Position numbers and translations under genes: made by a program
Shown: in pieces, positions 17,037 to 26,365 of the stretch
Layout of the letters: each line of letters starts with the position of its first letter
Numbering within the stretch: position 1 is the stretch's first letter
Origin: JABDCI01 sp964475835
GTDB taxonomy: Bacteria > Verrucomicrobiota > Verrucomicrobiia > JABWAM01
DNA length: 64,000 bases
Reading direction: 5' to 3'
Assembly (NCBI GenBank): GCA_964475835.1
Contig: CAYYYL010000006.1
Span: 49,862 to 113,861, forward strand
The notes under the pieces: generated by a model
Told to the model about the DNA's origin: nothing
The model's database searches: none
What the model saw: only the letters and a program-made list of their open reading frames with translations

Positions 17037-20000
17037 TCAATCCTGCTTCCGATCCTCCACTTTCATCCGGGTTTCATCACTATTGGCACGGATCTCCGGC
17101 ACATACATGGCTTGAGCTTTTGTCGGCAGGGCGTGATAGGTGCCAGGTGCTTCGGCCCGCAGGTCGTAGTGCATCACATGGATTCCCTGCTTCAGCTTCG
17201 AGATGAAGAAGGCGGCGTGGCGATCCCTCCATTCAGAATGAACCCATGCACGGTCACCGCTCAACTCCTCCTTTCCCTCCACCCGTAATTTCTCAGATTT
17301 CACCTTTTCGATGAAAAATTCTCCACCGCTTTGAATCTGAACCGCCTCACAACCCGCGGGCTTGAAATCCTCGAACAACATGTACTCCAGATCGTTTTTG
17401 GTTTCGATGGTGAGCTTCACTTCAATCCGCTCACCGCTCTGAACGGTGTCACCATCCTTCATGGGCACCCGATCGTAGACGAGCCCTTTCAGTAGGGTGG
17501 GGCGTCCCACATAGTGGAAATATTCACGACGAACAAACACCTCGTTCCCTGCCGCCGGAATCGGATCCTCCAGGCTGTAGTACGACAGGAACGCCGAGTA
17601 GTAGAGTTTGCCACCTTTTGTCCGAACGATCCGGATTTCGTTATCCCCGTCCTTCAGAACTTCCGAGGGAACCAGCACCACGGAGGGCTCGAGCAATTTC
17701 CCTCCCGAAATCTCCCTCGCGCGGATCTCTTTTCCATTAACCAACACCTTCCACGCTACGTTCGAGGTCGTCTCCTTCGTCACACGCATGTAGTCGGTAA
17801 GGGCCAGCACGACGATGGCGGTATCCCGCGTATCACTCCACTGGGCACCCCGACGATTTTTCACCAGCCAGGTCATGACAGGCTCCACCAGCGCGTTCTG
17901 CGGATCCACCGCTAGGAGCGCGCGTAATGCAAAAGCCGTTCCTTCCACCGCTCCATCGCTCCAGCGATAAACGATCCCTCCGCGGCCCCAGTGAGCGGTT
18001 GGGGTGGTGTGCCGGTCCGCAGTAACCGCTGTCATCTCGGCTCCATTATCCCGTTGCACTCCGTTCTCAAGGTTGCGGATCAAGGCGAGAGCGCGTGTGT
18101 GATCCACTTTTTCGATGGCGAGTGCAAAAAGCGAGAGCGTAAACGGATTGAGACTGCTCCGCTGTTTCCACAGATTCTCCACCTGTTTCTGGAACATTTC
18201 GTGTTTAAAACTGTTGGAATACGATGCCGCATAAAGCATCCAAGCCAGCATGTCGGAGGAAGTCTCCTCCTCCACGATTTCGAGTCGGAGAAAATCCACA
18301 GCACGATCAAACATCCCGCCAGGGATTGGCAGCCCTGCTTCGCGACCGATACCCAGGGCCTGAACCACGTAGGCGGTCATATAGTGGTCACTCTCTCCTT
18401 TCTTCCACCACCCCCATCCTCCATCGGAATGCTGCATGTCGGCGAGCCGATCCAGTCCTTCATTCATCACCTCATCGAGTTTGCTGAATTTTCCCTTCTC
18501 GTGTTGATGAGTCGCAGAAGCGGTTGCCTTATCGATTCCACCAAACATGCGTCCTTCAATTTCATCCGGATCGAGATTCATCCGTTCGAGCAAGCGGGCC
18601 ACAATGGCTGCCGGAAGGAACCGGCTGGTCGTCTGCTCCACACAACCGTAGGGATATTGAATCAAATAAGGCAGGGCATCGAGGCATGTCGTGGCAATGG
18701 AGGGCGAAAGCATCACTTTCAACTCCGTCATGGCAGCCACACGCTCCTTCGGAAGTTTCATCGAGAAAACCGATGCATCGCCTGAGCCTGCAGCCAGGGT
18801 TCCTGCATAAGCCAGAAACCGCTCCATGCCGTGGGCATGCACGGGATAGCTCCGTTCCATCGCATCGGAAAGTCCCGGTGCCTGGGCAAATACCTTCACC
18901 TTGGCCATTCCTGTCGCGCGCGCGCTAACCGGAAGATCGACTCGTGCCTCCGAGCCGGCTTTCACCGAAACAGTCTGTTCAAGAAGGCCTTCCACCTGAA
19001 GCCCCTCCACCTGGAAGGTCACCTTGACGGAAAGAACCTTATCGGAATTATTGTTCACCACCGCCGAGAGCAACGAGGCATCCTTCTCGGTAAAGAACCG
19101 AGGCGCCTGAAGACGGCAGACCAGGGCTTTCGAGGTTTTCGTTTCCGCAGAGGTATTTCCAAACACCGCACCTGTAGTGGCCACACGGGCGGACGCCTTC
19201 CAGGACGTCAAGGAGTCTGGATAAACAAAGTCCACCTGGGCATGCCCCTTTTCATCTGTCTGCAACGAGGGATTCCACAAAATCGTATTTCGAAAATCCG
19301 AACGCACTGTAATCTGGGCCAGCCCCGATTCCCCGGGGGCATCCTTTCCCCCACGAGTCTTCTCCTTGCTCTCCGCCAGAGAGTCGCTCAGCGAACGCTT
19401 CATCGCGGGTGCGGCTGCCGATGCCGGATAAACGTTGGAAACCTCCGAGACGGCATTCACCTTTCCCAGGGCAAAAAACCTTCCACCGGCAGCATCCATC
19501 TCCTGCCGCTTATCATACCCCACAGCTCCGCGATCCCGTCGCTCATTCTTCGCCACCAGCTCTTCTTCGTCTTGAAACAGTCCGGATTTATCCTGCACCC
19601 ACTTCCGATAAGGTCGGAACTGAAGCGAACTCTGGATGGGACATCCATCTCCCCGTTTTTCTCCATAGAACAACTCGCGGATATCGGATGTCAGTTCGGA
19701 CTGGATATAAAACACGGAGGCATCCACCAGGGAAAGAACCACACGGGCGGCGACGGGCTTTTCCTGGTAGTCGGTGACGAACACATCGAGCAGGCCCTTC
19801 TCACGAGGTTCATACACCGGCTTATCGGGGGTCACCCGCACATTCAGAAATTTTTCGACAGGGGGAACGATCACCTCCTTGCTGTCGATCAACATCTGTC
19901 CCTCACGCATGCTGAGCGCTTGAATGAAAAAATTGGGTTCATGCTCATCCCCCACTGGAATTTCGACGAACTTGGCTGTGCCATCGAGATGAATGACTTG

Positions 20001-22847
20001 ATAACTGTAGAGATCGAGGGCTTTTGTCGTAAGGAGCACCCAGGAGTCCTGCTGAGGGGTGACAATCACCGCCTGTGCCTTTTCACCCCGATGATAAGTA
20101 TCCTTATCGAGAATAATCTGGAGCCCGCCCCACGCATAAGCCAGATCCCGGCCTTCACGGGAACACACAATCACCGAGGTTGAAGTTTGAATCGGAACAC
20201 CATCCTTGTCCCGGGATGACCACTCCAGGGTATAAACCCCATCTTTCGCCGGCGTGAATTCAAAGCTCGAATTTCGGTCCTTCTGGATTCGAAAATCCTG
20301 GGCAAGCACTTGCTCTGTTTCCATGCGTGGCTGCGCCATGCGCCTCCATGGAAAGACGCCGGATTGGGTCCGATTCATGCCCTGGGAAGCTGAGGCATCT
20401 CCCTCCACCCAGAACTGACGCTTCACCACCACCCTGCCCGAGGCTTCCACCGGCTCTTCATTTGCATTTTTGGCCTTAAGATCCACCGAGGCTTTGCTGC
20501 CAGGCTGGTAGATCTGATGAGGCACGTCGAAAAAAACATAGTAACTCTGGCGCGTCACCCGGACCGACTGCGTCCCGACAATTTCGCGACGGCTGGAATC
20601 CGTCACCCGAGCTTCGATTTCGTATTCGAAATCCTGATAGCCATTTGCTGTCGTTTCAAAATCGAGATGGGCCGATCCGGTCGCATCCGTTTTCAATACA
20701 TCCCGCTTGAGAATTGTACCGGGATACGACTGATAGGGATTCTGACGCTGGGGATAGTACCATGCGAATTCACAAGGCCGCGAATAACTCATCATGTACG
20801 GTTTCTGCCGGACAAGAACCTCGACCTGCGCACTGCCCACCGGCGATCCAAAGTAGGTCTCCGCGTGGATATCCACGGACACCTTGTCCCCCGCAAGAAA
20901 CGTCTTCCCCTGGGTCGACACGTTCACCTTGAACTCCGGGAGTTTGTACTCCTCAAGGCGAAAGACCTGAGCACTCCCCCAATGCTCGCGCGAGGATTTG
21001 GCCTCGGGATCCCACTTTCGGAAATCAATTCGATACATCCCCAAGGCCGCTTTGCCATCGAGAGTCAAATCCCCATGAATCGATCCGAAGCCATCGATTT
21101 CCATTTCCTTTTTCAACACCGACTTACCCAGGGAATCGTACACCTCGCACTGAACCCAGCTCCCCTGAGGGGTGGAGTAGATGGAGCCGTTGTGATTTCG
21201 AATGAAGGCATGAAACTCAACCTTGTCTCCCGGACGATAGGCGGGACGGTCCGTGCTCACATCAATTTGATAATGAACATCCCGAAAATAGGATCCAGTA
21301 TTTGCCTGCGCCACCGCAGCATGGGCCCCTGCTTTCACCACGGCCCAGATTTGATGATTCGAATTACGCGGATCCGGTGTTTTCAGTTTCGGCTTCCAAA
21401 GCCCCGTGGCATCCGTGGTTCCCGTCAAAAACTCCTGCCGCCACTTCCCATCATTCCAAAACGTGGAAAGAATGGAGATCTGGGCGTTTGCAGCAGGTTT
21501 TCCCGTCAAAGCATCTGCCGCGTAGAACAAAGCACTCGCCTTCGCAGGGATGATCGTCAGGGTAGACGAACTCACCATCAGCAAATCAACCGATGGCTTG
21601 CTCCCAGCCTCCCCATCCACCGTGACCAGATAGGAACCTGGGGTGAGCTTGGGAAGCGCAAATGCCTTCTGTCCAGGCTGGTGGGGCCGGCTTTCCTCCG
21701 GTTCAAACGCAAGTTCTTTCACCAACTTCAACCCACTCCGACCTCTCCGGGTTGCATAATCATTCAACCATTTCGTGAGATCCATCACCTCCTCCTCGCG
21801 GGTGGCCTCCATCGTTCCGGGGAATCGTTGAAGCACATCAAACTCGTAGATCGACACGTGAAGTTTTTTCTCGTTCCTCCAACTCAAATTCACAAACAGG
21901 TCGGAATCCGGCAAAAACACTGATGGCGCCTGAATCTGTGCCTGGGGCCGGGTAATATCCTCCATCCGCCGGCGGGCCTGATCCACATATCGGGATTTTC
22001 CCTTCACAAAGGAGGTGGCCAGCTCCTTGTAGAGCTCCAGGGCTCGAACAAAATCAGGCTTCCATTCCGCGCTGCCATTCTCGAGCACATGATATTCACC
22101 GTAGGACTCGAGATACTGACCGTATTGAAACAGCGCATCGTCATACCAATCAGTCCCTTTTCCCAATTCGATCGCAGCCTCAAACTCCTTCCCCACCCTT
22201 CGCTGAAGTCGGACATCGCCACCCTGACGCATCAATGTCTCGGCAGCCGCAAAATGAAATTGTGCCTGCTCATTTTTGTCCCGCGAGATTTGGAGAGCCT
22301 GGTCCAGCCACCCGATCGGAATCTGGTTGTAATACTGGTTGGGTGGCGGGATGACATGCTGGACGATCGTCAGAAAGCGCTTCGATGCGAGGGGAAGCTC
22401 CGACGAGGCTGCCCAAAAATCGAGGGCCGACTGGTAAAAGGGATAGGCGCTTCCCCAATCCTTCAAATCTTTGCGGGTCCAGAAATAGTCCCCCAGGGAT
22501 TCATTGGCCGCCGCCCAGGTGACATCGTGTATTTCCTCCCCTGCGATGCCGCGCAAGGCCTGTTCGGCCTTTTGCATCATTGTAGGGTCGTCCGTCGTCG
22601 TGGTCGCGCGCGCCCGCCACTGACAGTCGGCAATCCGGACTTTAAGCTCCCGCTCCGGGAGGACGGACTGCTTCGGATCCGCCCTCAATTTCTGATAAAT
22701 CTCAAGTGCTTTTTGAAAGGATCCCTCCTCCACAAAAGCCTCGGCCTGACGGACTCCGGGATCAACGGTCAAGGCCTTCCCAGAAAATTGAAGGGTTACA
22801 CAAAGGATCATGATGATGACCCGGCCCGAAAGGAGGAATGATTTCAT
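17037..22847 (-). CDS. Very large alpha-2-macroglobulin family protein with thioester
   Basis: A 1936-residue secreted protein. The N-terminal signal peptide (residues 1-26) has no lipobox, unlike many bacterial alpha-2-macroglobulins. Residues about 30-300 resemble tetratricopeptide-like helices (AEAFVEEGSFQKALEIYQKL). Macroglobulin MG domains follow, then the bait-like region around residue 1080-1180, and the thioester motif YGCVEQTTS with Cys1402 to Gln1405, the CxEQ form. The complement-like domain follows, with repeated helix pairs such as LADMQHSDGGWGWW. Bacterial members trap proteases by covalent reaction. The gene stands alone; the usual partner PBP1C is not adjacent. It is divergent from ispH. 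Confidence 0.9.
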   Translation of the reverse strand: MKSFLLSGRVIIMILCVTLQFSGKALTVDPGVRQAEAFVEEGSFQKALEIYQKLRADPKQSVLPERELKVRIADCQWRARATTTTDDPTMMQKAEQALRGIAGEEIHDVTWAAANESLGDYFWTRKDLKDWGSAYPFYQSALDFWAASSELPLASKRFLTIVQHVIPPPNQYYNQIPIGWLDQALQISRDKNEQAQFHFAAAETLMRQGGDVRLQRRVGKEFEAAIELGKGTDWYDDALFQYGQYLESYGEYHVLENGSAEWKPDFVRALELYKELATSFVKGKSRYVDQARRRMEDITRPQAQIQAPSVFLPDSDLFVNLSWRNEKKLHVSIYEFDVLQRFPGTMEATREEEVMDLTKWLNDYATRRGRSGLKLVKELAFEPEESRPHQPGQKAFALPKLTPGSYLVTVDGEAGSKPSVDLLMVSSSTLTIIPAKASALFYAADALTGKPAANAQISILSTFWNDGKWRQEFLTGTTDATGLWKPKLKTPDPRNSNHQIWAVVKAGAHAAVAQANTGSYFRDVHYQIDVSTDRPAYRPGDKVEFHAFIRNHNGSIYSTPQGSWVQCEVYDSLGKSVLKKEMEIDGFGSIHGDLTLDGKAALGMYRIDFRKWDPEAKSSREHWGSAQVFRLEEYKLPEFKVNVSTQGKTFLAGDKVSVDIHAETYFGSPVGSAQVEVLVRQKPYMMSYSRPCEFAWYYPQRQNPYQSYPGTILKRDVLKTDATGSAHLDFETTANGYQDFEYEIEARVTDSSRREIVGTQSVRVTRQSYYVFFDVPHQIYQPGSKASVDLKAKNANEEPVEASGRVVVKRQFWVEGDASASQGMNRTQSGVFPWRRMAQPRMETEQVLAQDFRIQKDRNSSFEFTPAKDGVYTLEWSSRDKDGVPIQTSTSVIVCSREGRDLAYAWGGLQIILDKDTYHRGEKAQAVIVTPQQDSWVLLTTKALDLYSYQVIHLDGTAKFVEIPVGDEHEPNFFIQALSMREGQMLIDSKEVIVPPVEKFLNVRVTPDKPVYEPREKGLLDVFVTDYQEKPVAARVVLSLVDASVFYIQSELTSDIRELFYGEKRGDGCPIQSSLQFRPYRKWVQDKSGLFQDEEELVAKNERRDRGAVGYDKRQEMDAAGGRFFALGKVNAVSEVSNVYPASAAAPAMKRSLSDSLAESKEKTRGGKDAPGESGLAQITVRSDFRNTILWNPSLQTDEKGHAQVDFVYPDSLTSWKASARVATTGAVFGNTSAETKTSKALVCRLQAPRFFTEKDASLLSAVVNNNSDKVLSVKVTFQVEGLQVEGLLEQTVSVKAGSEARVDLPVSARATGMAKVKVFAQAPGLSDAMERSYPVHAHGMERFLAYAGTLAAGSGDASVFSMKLPKERVAAMTELKVMLSPSIATTCLDALPYLIQYPYGCVEQTTSRFLPAAIVARLLERMNLDPDEIEGRMFGGIDKATASATHQHEKGKFSKLDEVMNEGLDRLADMQHSDGGWGWWKKGESDHYMTAYVVQALGIGREAGLPIPGGMFDRAVDFLRLEIVEEETSSDMLAWMLYAASYSNSFKHEMFQKQVENLWKQRSSLNPFTLSLFALAIEKVDHTRALALIRNLENGVQRDNGAEMTAVTADRHTTPTAHWGRGGIVYRWSDGAVEGTAFALRALLAVDPQNALVEPVMTWLVKNRRGAQWSDTRDTAIVVLALTDYMRVTKETTSNVAWKVLVNGKEIRAREISGGKLLEPSVVLVPSEVLKDGDNEIRIVRTKGGKLYYSAFLSYYSLEDPIPAAGNEVFVRREYFHYVGRPTLLKGLVYDRVPMKDGDTVQSGERIEVKLTIETKNDLEYMLFEDFKPAGCEAVQIQSGGEFFIEKVKSEKLRVEGKEELSGDRAWVHSEWRDRHAAFFISKLKQGIHVMHYDLRAEAPGTYHALPTKAQAMYVPEIRANSDETRMKVEDRKQD

Positions 22848-23052
22848 GACAGTACCCTACGCCGGAAGGCGTTGCTTGTTGTCAGGGCACTGTAAGGGAT
22901 TTGTAAAAAAAATGTCAAACCCACCCCGGTCAGAACCCTTCCCATTTCCATGTCTCCTGTCAAATCGAGGGAGAAACGGGACACAGGAAAGCAGGCTTGT
23001 CTTTCCCATCAAAATCGGGTCTCATGGTGCGTTGCCACTTCCCCCCTTACCT
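22848..23052. other. Divergent promoter region between the alpha-2-macroglobulin gene and ispH
   Basis: This 205-bp stretch separates two divergent genes and must hold both promoters. It contains AT-rich blocks near 22895-22920, but I cannot identify convincing -35/-10 pairs, riboswitches or operators by eye. Confidence 0.4.
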
Positions 23053-24279
23053 ATGACCACGTCCGCCCTCCCTCCCACTCCCAAGAAAGTAAATCTTCGC
23101 ACCCCGGAGGTGCTTCAGACCGTGGAAGCCCAGGTGGAGGAGCACTACCGAAGCAAGCTGGTGGAAAAGATCCGCTCTCAGGGAGGGCTCATTTCAGCGG
23201 GAGGCCTTACCATCCGCCTCGCCAAGGAATTCGGATTTTGTTACGGCGTCGAACGCGCCATCGACCTCGCCTACGCCGCCCGCAAGGTTTTTCGTGACCG
23301 CCGTCTCTTCATTCTGGGAGAGATCATCCACAATCCCGAGGTCAACGACCAGATTCGGGCCATGGGCATCAAAACCCTCACCGGACCAAACCCCGAAGCC
23401 CAAGTGGAGGATGTGACGAGCGAGGACGTGGTGATCATCCCTGCCTTTGGCGCCGAAGTCTCCACGATGGAGAAATTGAAAAAAATTGGATGTCAAACCG
23501 TGGACACCACCTGTGGCGATGTGATGAGCGTCTGGAAACGCGTGCGCCAGTACGCCTCAGAGAGCGTCACCTCCATCATCCACGGAAAGGCATGGCACGA
23601 GGAGACCAAGGCCACTAGCTCCCGCGCCCTCGCCGCCAACGGCAACGGCCACTATCTGGTGGTGTTCAGCCTCGCCGAAACCGACTACGTCTGTGACTAC
23701 ATCCGCAAGGGTGGCAACAAACAGGAGCTTCTCGAAAAATTCAAGGGCGCCTACTCCCCGGGATTTGACCCGGATCTCCATCTTCAGGCCGTCGGCGTGG
23801 CAAACCAGACCACCATGCTGCGCGGGGAAACCGAGGAAGTCCAGCGACGCATCCGCCAAGCCATGAGCGACCGCCATGGGGTTGAAAATCTTTCCAAACA
23901 TTTCCGGGTGTTCGATACGATCTGCGGCGCGACCCAGGATCGTCAGGACGCGCTTGAGAAATTGCTGAACGAGCCTCTTGCGCTCCTTCTGGTGATCGGG
24001 GGATACAATTCCTCCAACACCTCCCACCTGGCCGAAATGGGTGAAGTCAAGCTTCCCACCTATTTCATCAAAAACTCGAGCAAAATGATTTCCGATAAGA
24101 AAATCATTCATTTCAGCATGGCCAAACACGCGGAAATCGAAACCGAAAACTGGTTGCCCTCCGGCACCATCACCATTGGCATCACCGCTGGAGCTTCTTG
24201 CCCGAATAATTTGATCGAGGAAACCATCCGTCGACTCTTTGAATTGCGCGGAGTTTCTGCCGACCAGTTGTTGAACTGA
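23053..24279 (+). CDS. ispH: 4-hydroxy-3-methylbut-2-enyl diphosphate reductase, long plant/cyanobacterial type
   Basis: The ATG at 23053 gives a 408-residue protein; frames from upstream starts would run into the divergent promoter. IspH reduces HMBPP to IPP and DMAPP, the last step of the MEP isoprenoid pathway, using a 4Fe-4S cluster held by three cysteines. Those are seen at Cys63 (EFGFCYGVERA), in DTTCGDVMSVW and in GASCPNNLIEE. It has the extended N-terminus (about 50 residues before the core) and length of plant and cyanobacterial IspH rather than the 310-residue E. coli form. The FPP synthase gene at 62784 uses its products. Confidence 0.95.
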   Translation: MTTSALPPTPKKVNLRTPEVLQTVEAQVEEHYRSKLVEKIRSQGGLISAGGLTIRLAKEFGFCYGVERAIDLAYAARKVFRDRRLFILGEIIHNPEVNDQIRAMGIKTLTGPNPEAQVEDVTSEDVVIIPAFGAEVSTMEKLKKIGCQTVDTTCGDVMSVWKRVRQYASESVTSIIHGKAWHEETKATSSRALAANGNGHYLVVFSLAETDYVCDYIRKGGNKQELLEKFKGAYSPGFDPDLHLQAVGVANQTTMLRGETEEVQRRIRQAMSDRHGVENLSKHFRVFDTICGATQDRQDALEKLLNEPLALLLVIGGYNSSNTSHLAEMGEVKLPTYFIKNSSKMISDKKIIHFSMAKHAEIETENWLPSGTITIGITAGASCPNNLIEETIRRLFELRGVSADQLLN

Positions 24280-24296
24280 TTCGGGCGTTTCCAGAC

Positions 24297-24325
24297 TTGT
24301 CGCACCACGGGGCTTTGCCTATAGG
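24297..24325 (+). promoter_or_regulatory. Candidate promoter of the DUF1015 gene
   Basis: TTGTCG (24297-24302) and TATAGG (24320-24325) are separated by 17 bp. Transcription would start near 24332, only about eight bases before the ATG at 24340, so the message would be nearly leaderless. Prediction by eye. Confidence 0.4.
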
Positions 24326-24339
24326 TGTGGATTCATTCT

Positions 24340-25554
24340 ATGGCTTCCATCCTCCCTTTTCCGGCACTTCGACCTAAACCCAATCTTGCATCCAACATTT
24401 GCGAGCTCCCCTATGACGTGATGTCGTCGGCCGAAGCCCGCGAGATGGCAAAGGGCAATCCGTACAGTTTTCTCCATGTTTCAAAACCGGAAATCGATCT
24501 GGATCCCTCCATCGATCTGTACGATGAGCGGGTCTACGCAAAGGGACGGGAAAACTTTGAAAAGCTCATCCGGGATGGATCTCTCTTCCAGGAAAAAAGC
24601 CCGTGTTTTTACCTTTACCGGCAGATCATGGGACCACACACACAAATCGGCCTGGTGGCCGCTGCAAGTTGCGAGGACTACGAAAAGAACATCATCAAAA
24701 AGCACGAGCTGACACGTCCGGACAAGGAGGATGACCGGGTGCGCCACATCGAAGCCCTCGATGCCCAGACTGGACCGGTCTTTCTGACCTACAAGGCCCG
24801 GGCGGCGATGGATCAATTTGTGGCAAAAAAGACGAGTGAAAAGCCCGATGTGGATTTCACCGCGATCGATGGCATCCGCCATACATCCTGGACGATTTCC
24901 AGGGACGCGGACCTTCTTTTCATCCGTGAGGAATTCGCGAACATCCCCGCCCTGTATGTCGCCGACGGACATCATCGCAGTGCCGCAGCGGTGCGCGTAT
25001 GGAAGAAACGGAAAACGCCCACTTCCACATCCTTTCTATCCGTCATCTTTCCGCACAACCAGATGCAAATCCTGCCCTACAATCGCGTGGTCAGGGATCT
25101 CAACGGACTCGGACTAGATCGATTTGTGGAACGGTTGAAGGATTGTGGTTCTTTTCATATTCAACATCAGCCCAAACCGACGCGAAAACATGAGATTTGC
25201 GTCTTTTTCGACGGGATCTGGCATGTATTCCAGTGGCGCCGGGAATTGATCGATCAGGAGGATACCACCGGACAGCTTGACGTTTCCCTGCTTCAGAAGC
25301 ACGTCCTTCATCCCCTGCTGGGCATCGACGATCCACGCACCTCCAAACGAATCAGCTTCGTCGGGGGGATTCGAGGGACGGACGAACTCGAGAAACTCGT
25401 GCGCACAGGCGAGTGGGAAATCGCGTTTTCGATGTTCCCCACGGGAATCGAGGATCTGATGTCGATCGCCGATCAGGGAGGGATCATGCCACCGAAAAGC
25501 ACGTGGTTTGAACCCAAACTCCGTGACGCCATGTTCTGCCACCAGCTGAAATAG
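24340..25554 (+). CDS. DUF1015 family protein
   Basis: The ATG at 24340 gives MASILPFPALRPKP, the normal DUF1015 beginning, and a 404-residue product. The family phrases VMSSAEAREMAKGNPYSFLHVSKPE, LTRPDKEDDRVRHIE and ALYVADGHHRSAAAVRV are all present; the last contains a conserved GHHR. The biochemical role is not established; the protein is cytoplasmic and without membrane segments. It follows ispH by 60 bp but has its own candidate promoter. It ends 6 bp short of the convergent rph stop. Confidence 0.9.
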   Translation: MASILPFPALRPKPNLASNICELPYDVMSSAEAREMAKGNPYSFLHVSKPEIDLDPSIDLYDERVYAKGRENFEKLIRDGSLFQEKSPCFYLYRQIMGPHTQIGLVAAASCEDYEKNIIKKHELTRPDKEDDRVRHIEALDAQTGPVFLTYKARAAMDQFVAKKTSEKPDVDFTAIDGIRHTSWTISRDADLLFIREEFANIPALYVADGHHRSAAAVRVWKKRKTPTSTSFLSVIFPHNQMQILPYNRVVRDLNGLGLDRFVERLKDCGSFHIQHQPKPTRKHEICVFFDGIWHVFQWRRELIDQEDTTGQLDVSLLQKHVLHPLLGIDDPRTSKRISFVGGIRGTDELEKLVRTGEWEIAFSMFPTGIEDLMSIADQGGIMPPKSTWFEPKLRDAMFCHQLK

Positions 25555-25560
25555 GGAAGA

Positions 25561-26289
25561 CTAACAATACTTTTTCTGAGCCTTGAGCAGTTGTTTGATT
25601 CCGCCCCGGGCAAGACGAAGCATGGCATTCATGTCCTGGGGTGAAAAAGTGGACGACTCCCCGGCCCCCTGAACTTCCACAAACTGCCCCTTTCCCGTCA
25701 TCACCACATTCATGTCCACCTGCGCATCACTATCCTCGATGTAGGCAAGATCCAGCAGAGGGACCCCCTTCACGATACCGACGCTGACGGCGGCTACGGA
25801 ATCCCGGATGGGACTTTTCAAAAACCCCTTGGTTTTCATCAGGTGAGCCACGGCAAGCTTGAGCGCCACGAACGAACCGGTAATCGCTGCGGTACGCGTA
25901 CCGCCATCCGCCTGGAGCACATCGCAATCGACCCAGATGGTGCGGGGTCCGAGTTTTTCAAGATCCACCACGGCACGAAGGGCTCGACCAATCAGTCGTT
26001 GAATCTCCTGGGAGCGTCCATCCAGTTTACCCCGTGAAATGTCGCGGGCCTTCCGGTCAATCGTGGAGTATGGAAGCATCGAATACTCGGCCGTCAACCA
26101 CCCCCCGGCTACCTTCTGCTCCTTCATCCATCGGGGTATGTTTTCCTCAATGGTAACCGCACAGATCACTTTGGTGTTCCCCGAGGAGACGAGCACAGAC
26201 CCTTCGGCGTGGGGCGCGATATCCGTTTGAATCTGGAAGGGACGAAGTTGATCAGGGCGGCGATGGTCGTGGCGGAAGAGTGCTTTCAT
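25561..26289 (-). CDS. rph: Ribonuclease PH
   Basis: The ATG at 26289 gives a 242-residue enzyme, the usual length, and begins MKALFRHDHRRPDQLRPFQI. RNase PH trims tRNA 3' ends phosphorolytically. The hallmark phrases VLVSSGNTKVICAVTIEE, GWLTAEYSMLPYST, RSQEIQRLIGRALRAV, DVLQADGGTRTAAITG and DLAYIEDSDAQVDMNVV are all visible. A longer frame starts further upstream but lacks support. It sits 76 bp downstream of the FHA protein gene on the same strand. Confidence 0.97.
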   Translation of the reverse strand: MKALFRHDHRRPDQLRPFQIQTDIAPHAEGSVLVSSGNTKVICAVTIEENIPRWMKEQKVAGGWLTAEYSMLPYSTIDRKARDISRGKLDGRSQEIQRLIGRALRAVVDLEKLGPRTIWVDCDVLQADGGTRTAAITGSFVALKLAVAHLMKTKGFLKSPIRDSVAAVSVGIVKGVPLLDLAYIEDSDAQVDMNVVMTGKGQFVEVQGAGESSTFSPQDMNAMLRLARGGIKQLLKAQKKYC

Positions 26290-26365
26290 GGGAATTTGAA
26301 TTGGGCCGGATAGTGGCACGTGCCCAAAAAACTTTCAAGGCACAGCACACAAGACAGTCGGAAAG

